From contig CALFNW010000076.1 of the NCBI GenBank assembly GCA_937902275.1, positions 1 to 55,792 on the forward strand: 55,792 nucleotides of DNA, in the 5' to 3' direction. Numbering within the stretch: position 1 is the first letter of the stretch; each line of letters starts with the position of its first letter. The translations under genes were made by a program, and so were the position numbers. Source of the DNA: UBA4717 sp002404395 (lineage in GTDB: Bacteria > Bacillota > Clostridia > Oscillospirales > CAG-272). This document shows, in pieces, positions 37,628 through 45,584 of this stretch. The notes beneath the pieces are model-generated. The model had not been told where the DNA came from. It did not search any database and saw only the letters and a program-made list of their open reading frames with translations.

Positions 37628-37651
37628 CCCGAAAAGCGTGACGCTTTCGGG
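37628..37651. terminator. Hairpin between the converging sensor operon and amino-acid ABC genes
   Basis: CCCGAAAAGCG (37628-37638) pairs with CGCTTTCGGG (37642-37651) with one bulged A; a T-run (CTTTTTTG) starts about 20 nt further on the plus strand. Plausible but weak terminator. Confidence 0.4.
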
Positions 37652-37738
37652 GGCATTGAGGTGATCTTTGACTTTTTTGTATTTATATATTTACAAAGCC
37701 GAATGGGATCAGTAAGCTTTGCATACCGCTGCCGCGGT

Positions 37739-37774
37739 TATGGTGTCGGTTATGGTGTCGGTTATGGTGTCGGT
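37739..37774. repeat. 12-bp tandem repeat, three copies
   Basis: TATGGTGTCGGT repeated three times without change, 15 bp beyond the 3' end of the amino-acid ABC ATPase gene. An open frame across it would read YGVGYGVGYGVG, but has no other support. Confidence 0.8.
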
Positions 37775-37788
37775 TACACTGTTGCAAA

Positions 37789-38571
37789 TTACAAAATCGA
37801 CTGCAGAAACTGCTTCAGTCTGGGGTGCTTGGGGTTGGTGAAGATGTTTGCGGGAGTATCGTCTTCGGCAAGGACTCCGTCGCACATGAACACTACGCGG
37901 TCGGCGACCTCGCGCGCGAAACCCATTTCATGCGTGACGCAGATCATCGTCATGCCCTCGCTCGCAAGCTCTTTCATTACGTCAAGCACTTCGCCTACAA
38001 GCTCGGGGTCAAGCGCGCTGGTCGGCTCGTCGAAGAGCATGATCTTCGGCTCCATTGCAAGCGCGCGCGCAATTGCCACACGCTGCTGCTGACCGCCCGA
38101 AAGGCGGTTCGGGTACTCGTCGGCTTTATCCGACAGACCGACCTGCGCAAGCAGTTTGCGCGCCAGCGGTTCGATCTGTTCGCGCTTCATTTTCTTTACG
38201 GTGATCGGTGCGAGCATTACGTTTTCAAGCACCGTTTTATGCGGAAACAGGTTGAAGCGCTGGAACACCATGCCCATTTCAAGCATGAGCTGTTTATGCT
38301 TATCGGGCGCGATGCGCTCGATCGTATGGTCGTTTTCGCGGTGCAGGAACAGCTCGTCGTTTATGAAGATCTTGCCGCTCGTGATCTTTTCAAGCTGATT
38401 CAGCGAGCGCAGATAGGTGGATTTGCCGGCTCCGGAGGGACCGATTATGACGATCACTTCGCCCTGATTGACCTTGAGGTTTATATCCTTGAGCACCTGA
38501 AGCTGACCGAAGGATTTGCTGACGTGCTCGGTTCTTAAAATTTCTTTGTTTGATACCTGATGTGTAGCCAT
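37789..38571 (-). CDS. Polar amino-acid ABC transporter ATP-binding protein (GlnQ-like)
   Basis: 260 residues from ATG 38571, with GAGGAGG 7 nt upstream; an upstream start at 38631 overlaps the permease gene without support. Walker A GPSGAGKST (~46), Q-loop VFQRFNLFPH, signature LSGGQQQRVAIARALAM (~155), Walker B MLFDEPTSALDPELV (~178) and H-loop VTHEMGFAREVADR (~212). The sequence VTHEMGFA with DDTPANIF near the end is typical of polar amino-acid importers. It lies 13 bp after the permease gene. Confidence 0.94.
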   Translation of the reverse strand: MATHQVSNKEILRTEHVSKSFGQLQVLKDINLKVNQGEVIVIIGPSGAGKSTYLRSLNQLEKITSGKIFINDELFLHRENDHTIERIAPDKHKQLMLEMGMVFQRFNLFPHKTVLENVMLAPITVKKMKREQIEPLARKLLAQVGLSDKADEYPNRLSGGQQQRVAIARALAMEPKIMLFDEPTSALDPELVGEVLDVMKELASEGMTMICVTHEMGFAREVADRVVFMCDGVLAEDDTPANIFTNPKHPRLKQFLQSIL

Positions 38572-38584
38572 TTTTATCCTCCTC

Positions 38585-39628
38585 TCAGTTTTCGTAGGTG
38601 CCGAGCCGCTTTTCGATCTTTCCGAAAACAAAGGTAAAGAAAGCGGTGATTATCAGATAGATAACGAGCGCGGGCAGAAATACGAGGTAGGAGCCCTGCG
38701 CCGCGATCCCTTTGGAAATGGTGGAAATATCCATGAGTCCGATAACGAAAACAAGCGACGCGTCCTTGATTATCATGATAAACTCGTTGGCGAGCGGCGG
38801 AACGAGACGGCGGAAGGTCTGCGGAATGATGATCTTGCTCATCGTTTGTCCGTGGGTAAAGCCGAGCGCCTTGCCGGCTTCGTACTGTCCCTTATCTATG
38901 GATTGGATCGCGGCGCGGACGATCTCGGCGCAGTAGGCGCCGTTATTAAGCGTAAACGCGATAAGTCCGGCGACAAACGCGCCCTTGAATACCGCTTCGG
39001 TATCGTTTGCGGGGAAGAGCCCTTTCCAATTAAAGCCCTTTATCATGTTCGGTATAGCGAGGTAGATCGCCATTATCTGTATCATGAGCGGCGTACCTCT
39101 GAAGAAGAATATGTACGCACTGCAGGGCACGCTGAATATCTTATGCTTTGAGATCTTGCCGAGCGCCAAAAAGATACTCAGTATGATCCCGACTACCATT
39201 GACAGCGAGGTGAGCACAAGTGTGAGCTTTGCGCCGTAGAGCATACTTTGACCGCAGCCGAGCATACGGTAGGTGTAGTTTACGAGCTGACCGACCGTGC
39301 CGGCTATGCCGTCGTTTGCGTCGTAGACCTGACCGGCAAAGCCGAGAAACTTCTCGCTTACGCCCTTTGCGCCTTCGGCTACATAAGAGCAATAGTTTAT
39401 GAAGTAAAGGTCGTTGTAGGTTACGGTGACGGTCTTATATTTACGCTCGGCGTCGGCTTTGACCAGCTCGCGCATGTTATCCGACAGATGCGATTCGACG
39501 GTCTGACGGCTTGGCTTGAAGATTGCAAAAACCGACATGACGAGGAATATCGCGAGCACGGCAGCGACTACTTTTTGCGTGTCTTTTTCCCAATTGCGGA
39601 AATCGAATATTTTAGCGACTTTTTTCAT
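38585..39628 (-). CDS. Polar amino-acid ABC transporter permease (HisM/GlnP-like)
   Basis: 347 residues. A first membrane segment VVAAVLAIFLVMSVFAI (~19-35) is followed by ~90 largely polar residues (~40-120) before the usual permease core begins near 125 (MLYGAKLTLVLTSLSMVVGII). The binding-protein-dependent EAA region is EAGKALGFTHGQTMSKIIIPQ (~260-280, in part) and FFRGTPLMIQI (~178) is also conserved. Family members are ~220 aa; the N-terminal extension, likely outside the cell, is unusual and might contact the binding protein. Second gene of the operon after the binding protein. Confidence 0.9.
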   Translation of the reverse strand: MKKVAKIFDFRNWEKDTQKVVAAVLAIFLVMSVFAIFKPSRQTVESHLSDNMRELVKADAERKYKTVTVTYNDLYFINYCSYVAEGAKGVSEKFLGFAGQVYDANDGIAGTVGQLVNYTYRMLGCGQSMLYGAKLTLVLTSLSMVVGIILSIFLALGKISKHKIFSVPCSAYIFFFRGTPLMIQIMAIYLAIPNMIKGFNWKGLFPANDTEAVFKGAFVAGLIAFTLNNGAYCAEIVRAAIQSIDKGQYEAGKALGFTHGQTMSKIIIPQTFRRLVPPLANEFIMIIKDASLVFVIGLMDISTISKGIAAQGSYLVFLPALVIYLIITAFFTFVFGKIEKRLGTYEN

Positions 39629-39759
39629 GTTTATCTCAACTTTATCTCCACGGTTAAATTATGGGCGCGGGAAAAGCAGGGGAGTCCGCGTATAGATCTG
39701 AGCGGCGGTGCGGGACGCGTGCGAGGCGTCCTGCCGCTTGCTGCCCCTGAATATTAAAG

Positions 39760-39790
39760 GGACGCGGACGCAGTATATGCGTCCGCGTCC
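39760..39790 (-). other. Very stable 13-bp hairpin between binding protein and permease
   Basis: Perfect arms GGACGCGGACGCA (39760-39772) and TGCGTCCGCGTCC (39778-39790) with a 5-nt loop, 17 bp after the binding-protein stop codon. No adjacent T-run, so it is more likely a message-stabilising or partial-attenuation element that lets the binding protein be made in excess. The rest of the 178-bp gap shows no gene. Confidence 0.75.
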
Positions 39791-39806
39791 GCCGGGTCAG
39801 TGCTTA

Positions 39807-40667
39807 TTATTCTGCAAACCACTTTGCCATGTTTGCTTCAAAGAAGCCTTCGGCTTCAAGCTCGGCAAGTGCGGCGTTGATCGCTTCGGTAAGCTTGTCG
39901 TTGCCCTTCTTGATCGCAACTGCGAACTGCTCGGGAGCCGACTCGTCGGTGAACACTACCTCAAAATCATCCGGGTAGTTGGTGAGGAACGCGCTTGCAA
40001 CGGTGCTGTCGCAAACTACGAGGTCTACCTCGCCGTTCTTAAGTTCGGTGTAGCAGGTGGGGACCTGTTCGTTTCTCTTTACGGTTGCGGTGATCGTGCC
40101 GGCGTCAACAAGACCGGTAACGAGGATATCGGATGCGGTGTCTTTCATGACCGAGATCGAGTGACCGTCAAGATCTGCAAACTCCTTGACTTCGATATCG
40201 GAGCCTTTCTTTGCGATGACTGCCTGATAGTTGTTGATGTAGGGAGTAGAGAAGTCCATTTCGGCTTTACGCTCGTCGGTAATGGTCACGCCCGAGATCG
40301 CAACGTCGTAGTTGGTGCCGATTCCTGCGAAGATCCCATCCCATGCGGTGTTAATGAAGTTGCATTCAACTCCGAGCTTTTCGGCGATTGCCTTTGCAAG
40401 GTCAACGTCGAATCCGATCGGGGTCACGCCGTCTTCAGCCATGGTCTCAAAGGGAGGGTAGCTGCACTCTGCGCCTACGCTGAGCACGGTCTTATCGAGC
40501 AGGCCGAGGTCTGCTTCCGCTTCATCGGAAACCGACTCGGAGACGGTATCGGTTGCGTTTTCCGAAACGCTGTCGGAAACACTGTCGGATGCGGTATCAT
40601 TGCCGCCGCAGGCTGCAAGGCTTACTAACATAAGCGCTGCAAGAACAATTGCAATAAACTTTTTCAT
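39807..40667 (-). CDS. Polar amino-acid ABC transporter substrate-binding lipoprotein
   Basis: 286 residues from ATG 40667, with AAGGAG 9 nt upstream. Lipoprotein signal ends LAAC (Cys20), then a Ser/Asp/Glu-rich linker (~25-52: DSVSDSVSENATDTVSESV). The type II binding fold starts with VLSVGAECSYPPFE (~62) and TPIGFDVDLAKAIAEKLGVE (~82-101), followed by WDGIFAGIGTNYDVAISGVTIT. First gene of the operon, strong promoter upstream. By family it delivers a polar amino acid (glutamine, cystine or a related one) to the permease. Confidence 0.93.
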   Translation of the reverse strand: MKKFIAIVLAALMLVSLAACGGNDTASDSVSDSVSENATDTVSESVSDEAEADLGLLDKTVLSVGAECSYPPFETMAEDGVTPIGFDVDLAKAIAEKLGVECNFINTAWDGIFAGIGTNYDVAISGVTITDERKAEMDFSTPYINNYQAVIAKKGSDIEVKEFADLDGHSISVMKDTASDILVTGLVDAGTITATVKRNEQVPTCYTELKNGEVDLVVCDSTVASAFLTNYPDDFEVVFTDESAPEQFAVAIKKGNDKLTEAINAALAELEAEGFFEANMAKWFAE

Positions 40668-40703
40668 GATCAAATTCTCCTTGATGATTTTTGATTTCGA
40701 CTA

Positions 40704-40732
40704 ATTATACCGCCCGAATGTATAAATGTCAA
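40704..40732 (-). promoter_or_regulatory. Promoter of the amino-acid ABC operon
   Basis: Consensus -35 TTGACA (40727-40732) and -10 TATAAT (40704-40709), 17-bp spacer, on the minus strand. Confidence 0.9.
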
Positions 40733-40928
40733 GCCTTTTTTGCATATTTTTCGGAATTATGCGGTATTTTGGTGCATTATACAGCGGACAGACTAATATT
40801 TATGCATATTTGTGCAGTATTTCGCATAAATATGGGCGTAAGGCGCGCGGAGCCGTAAAGGCGCGAGACAGGCACGCAAGCTTTGAAGCTGTATGAACTT
40901 GTCGGACGTCGGGCGCATTGACGAAAGC

Positions 40929-40982
40929 GGGAACGGGAACGGGAACGGGAACGGGAACGGGAACGGGAACGGGAACGGGAAC
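40929..40982 (+). repeat. Nine tandem GGGAAC units (possible G-quadruplex)
   Basis: Nine exact copies of GGGAAC, followed by the relaxed copies TGGGAACGGGAGCGGGC. G3 runs separated by 3-nt loops fit a G-quadruplex on the plus strand, with the C-rich strand being the transcribed-message sense of the downstream region of oppA. The surrounding gap (40733-41013) shows no gene; Arg-Ser frames across it are repeat-derived. Confidence 0.85.
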
Positions 40983-41007
40983 GAAAATGGGAACGGGAGC
41001 GGGCAAA

Positions 41008-41041
41008 AAAAGAGGCGGCAAAAGCCATAGCTTTTGCCGCC
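41008..41041 (-). terminator. oppA terminator
   Basis: Arms GGCGGCAAAAGC (41014-41025) and GCTTTTGCCGCC (41030-41041), perfect 12 bp with a 4-nt loop. On the minus strand the stem is followed by TC and a T-run (41005-41011). Confidence 0.92.
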
Positions 41042-41055
41042 GACAGGCGCGTTAA

Positions 41056-42912
41056 TTACTTAACGGTGCAATACATGAAGTACTTGTATCCGAGCGGGTT
41101 CGAGAAGAAGCCGTCAACATCCTTATCGATCATATAAAGGTCGGTATAGAAGTAGAGCGGCACGATGCAGCCGGTATCCATGAGCATATCTTCTGCAAGG
41201 TGCATGAGCTGATAACGAACTTCGTTGTCGGTGCAGCCCTTGATGGTCGAGATGAGCACGTCATAGGTTTCAGCCCATGTGCCGTTTTCGACCTTGGTAT
41301 CATAGCCGAGACCGGTCAGGTCGAGGTTGTAGATAGCTACATCCTTGTTTGCGCCCTTACCGAACTGAACGTCGTTGTTACCCGAAGCGGTAGTCCACAT
41401 ATCGAGGAAGCAGATCGGGTCATTGTAGTCAGCGAGCCAGCCGTTACGCGCGATAGAGTAATCGCCGTTCTTTCTGGTGTTAAGGAAGGTGTTCCATTCC
41501 TGGTTTTCAAGGTTCATGTTGATACCTACGCCTGCGAGAGCAGCCTGGAGGTATTCGCCGATCGCCTTATGACCTTCGCTGGTGTTGTAGAGGTAGGTGA
41601 GGGTCGGGAAGTCGGTGAACTTCTGAGTTGCCTCATCCCAAGTGTAATACTTCTTGAGGGTTTCGATAGCCGAATTGTAGTTGGACTCAAGTGCGTCCTC
41701 GGCTACGTTGTAGTAACCGTCAAAGCCGTCGTTGTGGCCTGCGGTCTTGTAGAACTCGGTTCCGTCGGGGTTGGTCATACCCATAGCAACGAAGGACGAA
41801 GCGGGAACCTGACCGCCCTGTGCGATCTCGTTTACGATATAGTTGCGGTCGAAGAGCAGCGCGGTAGCGCGGCGGATCTCAGCCTTAGCGGCTTCAGCCT
41901 CTGCACCGGTAAGGGTGGAGCTTGCGGGAAGGATCTCTTCGTTGATGTTCCAGCATACATAGTAGGTACCGATCTGTCCGGCAACCTTGAATTCGTCCGG
42001 ATATTCGGTCTTGAGGCTTGCGATCTCGTTGGTGGGGATGTCGTCGATAAGCTGCCAGCTTCCGTTCTTGAAGTTGGTGAGCATATTGTTGGCATCGTCC
42101 GAGAGGTAGTACTTGACTACGTCCATCTTGATGGAATCAGCGTCATAGTAGTTGGGGTTCTTTTCGGTAGTGATAACGCTGTTGTGTTCCCAAGCGGTGA
42201 TGGTGTAAGGACCGTTGCAGACGTAGGTCGAAGGATCGGTTGCCCAAGATTCGTTTTCAACTACATCGGAACGTACCGGGAAGTAGGTCGGGAATGCAAG
42301 CAGCTCGTTCCAATAAGAAACGTGGTTTGCAAGGGTAACTTCAAGAGTTTTGTCGTCAACAGCCTTTACGTTGAGCTTTGCGTCGGGATTTACGAAGTTT
42401 CCGTCAGCGTCTGCTTCCCAGATATCAGCGTAACCGTCAACAACTTCAAACATATAGCCGTAGTCTGCTGCAAGGGCGGTGGAAGCCGCACGCTGCCATG
42501 CAAACTCAAAGTCAGCTGCGGTAACGGGCTTGCCGTCGGACCACTTGAGGTTGTCTTTGAGAGTGTAGGTATAGGTTACGGTACCGTCTTCGTTTTCTAC
42601 GCCTTCGGGAAGCTCAACTGCGCACTCGGGCGCGATCACGAGCTTGCCTTCGGAGTCCTGAGTCCACTTAGCGAGACCCGAGAACAGGTGGCTGACCATT
42701 GTTGCGCCGTCAACCGCAGAGTTGAGAGCGGGGTCAATGGTATCGGGTTCGGATGCAAGGCATACCGAAATGGTGGATTTTCCGGTCTCTGCGTTTTCTG
42801 AATCAGAAACGCTTGCAGAATCGGAAACGCTTTCGGAATTTTCGGTCTTGCCGCAAGCGGCGAGGCAGAAAATCATCGAAAGAGCAAGGACAAGTGCCAA
42901 AATCTTTTTCAT
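41056..42912 (-). CDS. oppA: Oligopeptide ABC transporter substrate-binding lipoprotein (OppA-like)
   Basis: 618 residues from ATG 42912, with AAAGGAAAAG upstream; a longer frame to 43056 lacks support. Lipoprotein signal ends LAAC (Cys20), then a Ser/Glu-rich linker (ENSESVSDSASVSDSENAE, ~24-42). The SBP family 5 core has EPDTIDPALNSAVDG (~53), the KDNLKWSDGKPVTAADFEFAWQR landmark (~130-150, in part), YLYNTSEGHKAIGEYLQ (~455) and NGWLADYNDPICFLD (~500). It binds oligopeptides outside the cell for OppBCDF. Unusually it is the last gene, 680 bp from oppF, with its own promoter. Confidence 0.95.
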   Translation of the reverse strand: MKKILALVLALSMIFCLAACGKTENSESVSDSASVSDSENAETGKSTISVCLASEPDTIDPALNSAVDGATMVSHLFSGLAKWTQDSEGKLVIAPECAVELPEGVENEDGTVTYTYTLKDNLKWSDGKPVTAADFEFAWQRAASTALAADYGYMFEVVDGYADIWEADADGNFVNPDAKLNVKAVDDKTLEVTLANHVSYWNELLAFPTYFPVRSDVVENESWATDPSTYVCNGPYTITAWEHNSVITTEKNPNYYDADSIKMDVVKYYLSDDANNMLTNFKNGSWQLIDDIPTNEIASLKTEYPDEFKVAGQIGTYYVCWNINEEILPASSTLTGAEAEAAKAEIRRATALLFDRNYIVNEIAQGGQVPASSFVAMGMTNPDGTEFYKTAGHNDGFDGYYNVAEDALESNYNSAIETLKKYYTWDEATQKFTDFPTLTYLYNTSEGHKAIGEYLQAALAGVGINMNLENQEWNTFLNTRKNGDYSIARNGWLADYNDPICFLDMWTTASGNNDVQFGKGANKDVAIYNLDLTGLGYDTKVENGTWAETYDVLISTIKGCTDNEVRYQLMHLAEDMLMDTGCIVPLYFYTDLYMIDKDVDGFFSNPLGYKYFMYCTVK

Positions 42913-43061
42913 GATTTCTTTTCCTTTCTTTAAAATAAAGAAAATATTTATCACAGCCGCGCTTTTGCGCGAACAATGAACGGTGTTGGGTGACGGCTTC
43001 GCCGTCGGTGATATTTTTCGGCAGGGTCTGTCCGACGCTGCCGATGATTTTTGCATTTGTT

Positions 43062-43090
43062 ATTTTAGCAGATATTATTCGATATGTCAA
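43062..43090 (-). promoter_or_regulatory. oppA promoter
   Basis: -35 TTGACA (43085-43090), 17-bp spacer, -10 TAAAAT (43062-43067) on the minus strand. The leader of ~140 nt contains a 15-nt hairpin GACGGC-GAA-GCCGTC (42992-43006) and GCGC-AAAA-GCGC (42959-42970). Confidence 0.88.
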
Positions 43091-43132
43091 GAGGTGTTAA
43101 CATACGAATTTTATCAGGATCGCGCATTGGGA

Positions 43133-43390
43133 CGCGCCCGCCGCCCTCTCGTTACGGAGGTGGGGTGTTACTTTCTCCGGCAGGAGAAAGTAACCAAAGA
43201 GTGCTTTCCGCAAGGGCGGGCGTCGCGCGCATTCGCGGCTGACTTCGGCGAACTACAGCTTAACAAAATCGATGCTTTGAGTTCGCCGAGCCGCGCGCGC
43301 TCCAAGCCCCCCTTGCATCCCCCCATTATCATGCAGACGGCAGAAAGCGCCCGCCGCCCTCTCGTTACGGAAGTTTCCTCCCGAATTTGA
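43133..43390. repeat. Dispersed repeat with perfect 12-bp hairpin
   Basis: Contains GTTACTTTCTCC-GGCA-GGAGAAAGTAAC (43167-43194) and two copies of CGCCCGCCGCCCTCTCGTTA (near 43136 and 43350). The block has the look of an intergenic mobile-like repeat. No gene is credible in it. It lies inside the 680-bp space between oppF and oppA. Confidence 0.75.
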
Positions 43391-43590
43391 ACAGAGAAAC
43401 GGGGAATGGGTGGAGACTCAAAAGTCGCACAAGCTGCACGCGTTTAACGGGAGCGCGAGGGACGAGTCCCTCGTTACGGAAGTTGCCTCCCGAATTTGAT
43501 CAGAGAAACGGGATATGGGTGGAGACTCAGAAGCCGCACATACCACACACGTTTAATGGGAGCGCGAGGGACAAGTCCCTCGCAGAGTTT
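43370..43590. repeat. Two tandem ~109-bp repeats related to the 13.4-13.9 kb array
   Basis: CAGAGAAACGGG at 43392 and 43501. Each unit continues with a GGGTGGAGACTCA-like stretch, a GTTTAA-GGGAGCGCGAGGGAC segment and the hairpin-like GAGGGAC-GAG-TCCCTC. The order of landmarks matches the 123-bp units at 13.4-13.9 kb, although the sequence has diverged. Confidence 0.85.
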
Positions 43591-43593
43591 CGC

Positions 43594-44571
43594 TCAGATC
43601 TCGTTTATACGATGGCAGGCTACAAAGTGCCCCTTTGAAACTTCTTTGAATTCGGGCATCGACGCCGCGCATACGTCGGTCGCATACGGACAACGTGTGC
43701 GGAACGGACAGCCCGACGGCGCGTTCAGCGGGCTCGGGATATCGCCTGAGAGCGGTATACGCTTGTTCTCGCGCGCTTTTTTCGGATCGGGCAGCGGTAC
43801 CGCCGACATCAACGAGCGCGAATACGGGTGGAGCGGATGATCGCAGATCTCCGCCGCGTCCGCAAGCTCTACCATCTTGCCGAGATACATTACGGCGATA
43901 CGGTCGCTGATATGCCTTACCACGAGCAGGTCGTGGGCAATAAACAGATAGGTCAGCCCGAGCTTATCCTGAAGCTCGTCGAGCGTGTTGATGACCTGCG
44001 CCTGGATCGAAACGTCGAGCGCGGACACCGGCTCGTCGCAAACGATAAATTCGGGATTGACCGCAAGCGATCTGGCGATCCCGATACGCTGACGCTGACC
44101 GCCCGAAAACTCATGCGCATAACGCGAGGCGTGCTCGCTGTTGAGTCCGACGTGAGCCATAAGCTCAAGGATCTTTTCCTCGCGCTCCTTTTTGCTTGAA
44201 TACATTTTATGAATGTCAAGCGGCTCGCCGATGATATCGGAGACGGTCATGCGCGGATTCAGGGAAGAGTAGGGGTCCTGAAAGACCATCGTTGCCTTGC
44301 TGCGCAGCGTCTTTATGTCGGCTTTGGTCTTGAGCGGCTTGCCGTCGTAGATGACTTCGCCCGCGGTCGGCTTATACAGATGCAGTATCGTTCTGCCGAC
44401 TGTGGTTTTGCCGCAGCCCGATTCGCCCACAAGTCCGAGCGTTTCGCCGCGGTTTATCGAAAACGAAATGCCGTCTACCGCCTTTAAAGGCTTCGACTTG
44501 AACATTCCCACGTTTATATTGAAATATTGTTTGAGGTCCTTGACCTCAAGCAGTACCTTGTTCTCACTCAT
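43594..44571 (-). CDS. oppF: Oligopeptide ABC transporter ATP-binding protein (OppF-like)
   Basis: 325 residues from ATG 44571 (MSENKVLLEVKD); AAGGAG lies 10 nt upstream, while a GTG at 44580 is too close to it. Walker A GESGCGKTT (~52), Q-loop MVFQDPYSSLNPRM (~93), signature FSGGQRQRIGIARSLA (~150), Walker B IVCDEPVSALDVS (~172), H-loop IAHDLLVVRHISDR. A C-terminal Cys cluster CPFRTRC...C...C (~295-325), usual in OppD/OppF, can hold an Fe-S cluster. Its start overlaps the oppD stop by 8 bp (translational coupling). Confidence 0.95.
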   Translation of the reverse strand: MSENKVLLEVKDLKQYFNINVGMFKSKPLKAVDGISFSINRGETLGLVGESGCGKTTVGRTILHLYKPTAGEVIYDGKPLKTKADIKTLRSKATMVFQDPYSSLNPRMTVSDIIGEPLDIHKMYSSKKEREEKILELMAHVGLNSEHASRYAHEFSGGQRQRIGIARSLAVNPEFIVCDEPVSALDVSIQAQVINTLDELQDKLGLTYLFIAHDLLVVRHISDRIAVMYLGKMVELADAAEICDHPLHPYSRSLMSAVPLPDPKKARENKRIPLSGDIPSPLNAPSGCPFRTRCPYATDVCAASMPEFKEVSKGHFVACHRINEI

Positions 44572-45565
44572 CTTTGCCACTCTCCTTTGCCGCCTCTGCT
44601 TCCGCTTTTTGATTCATGAAGCAGGACGCGCAGTGATCTGCGTTTATCACCGTGCGTTCGGGACGCTCGCGTATGCATATCTTCATCGCGTTGTCGCAAC
44701 GCGGCGCGAACGGACATCCCTTTGGCATATTGAGCAGGTCGATAGGCGTGCCGGTGATCGGCTGAAGCTTGGTGCCGGCGGTGTCTGCGGTCGGGATCGA
44801 GCGCAATAACCCCTTGGTGTATTCATGACGCGGGTTGTAAAAGATCTCGTCTGCGGTGCCCTGCTCGCAGATAGAGCCGGCATACATGACGATGACCTCA
44901 TCGCACATCTGCGCCACGACTCCGAGGTCATGGGTGATCATGATGATCGCCATGCCGAGTTCTTTTTGCAGGGACTTCATAAGTTCAAGTATCTGTGCCT
45001 GGATCGTTACGTCGAGCGCGGTGGTCGGCTCATCGGCGATGAGGATATCCGGCTCGCAGGCAAGCGCCATCGCGATCATGACGCGCTGACGCATACCGCC
45101 CGAAAACTCAAACGGGTACTGCTTCATGCGCTTTTCCGGCTCGTTCACGTTGACGAGCTTCAACATCTCCACGGCGCGGTCATAGGCTTCATGGCGGTTG
45201 CGGTCGGTATGAAGCAGTATCGCTTCCATAAGCTGATGTCCGATCGTGTAGGTGGGGTTGAGCGAGGTCATAGGGTCTTGGAAGATTATCGAAACGCGGT
45301 TGCCGCGTATGTTTTTCATTACCTTTTCGCCCGAGTTCACAAGCTCCTGACCGGCGAGCTTTATCGAGCCGCCGACGATCTTTCCGGTCGGCGCGAGTAT
45401 CTGCATTATCGAGTACGCAGTCACGGATTTGCCCGAGCCGGATTCGCCGACTATGCCGAGCACCTTGCCCGAATCAAGCGTGAATGAGACTCCGTTCACC
45501 GCCTTGACTTCGCCCGCGTCGGTAAAAAACGAGGTGTGCAGGTCGTTTACTTCAAGAAGTGCCAT
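44564..45565 (-). CDS. oppD: Oligopeptide ABC transporter ATP-binding protein (OppD-like)
   Basis: 333 residues; ATG with AAGGAG 7 nt upstream. Walker A GESGSGKSV (~37), Q-loop IIFQDPMTSLNPTY (~88), signature FSGGMRQRVMIAMALA (~148), Walker B ILIADEPTTALDVT (~170), H-loop ITHDLGVVAQMCDE (~200), and the C-terminal cluster CPFAPRC...C. With OppF it drives peptide uptake through OppB and OppC. Confidence 0.95.
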   Translation of the reverse strand: MALLEVNDLHTSFFTDAGEVKAVNGVSFTLDSGKVLGIVGESGSGKSVTAYSIMQILAPTGKIVGGSIKLAGQELVNSGEKVMKNIRGNRVSIIFQDPMTSLNPTYTIGHQLMEAILLHTDRNRHEAYDRAVEMLKLVNVNEPEKRMKQYPFEFSGGMRQRVMIAMALACEPDILIADEPTTALDVTIQAQILELMKSLQKELGMAIIMITHDLGVVAQMCDEVIVMYAGSICEQGTADEIFYNPRHEYTKGLLRSIPTADTAGTKLQPITGTPIDLLNMPKGCPFAPRCDNAMKICIRERPERTVINADHCASCFMNQKAEAEAAKESGKDE

Positions 45566-45584
45566 TGTTTTCTCCTTCCTTTGA

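Noticed and set aside
40777..41028. Arg-Ser-rich protein on the minus strand
   Set aside because: Its RSRSRS tract is the translation of the GGGAAC repeat; no start site, no conservation signal, and it covers the oppA terminator.
41200..42801. 533-codon open frame on the plus strand
   Set aside because: Antisense to oppA, whose motifs are unambiguous; GC-rich codon bias produces long antisense frames.
42992..43006. Further member of the leader-hairpin family before oppA
   Set aside because: The hairpin GACGGC-GAA-GCCGTC is of the right size but lies ~80 nt from the start codon and has its loop in the opposite orientation.
43165..43194. Intrinsic terminator for oppF
   Set aside because: The 12-bp stem is perfect but no T-run follows on either strand; it is better explained as part of a dispersed repeat.
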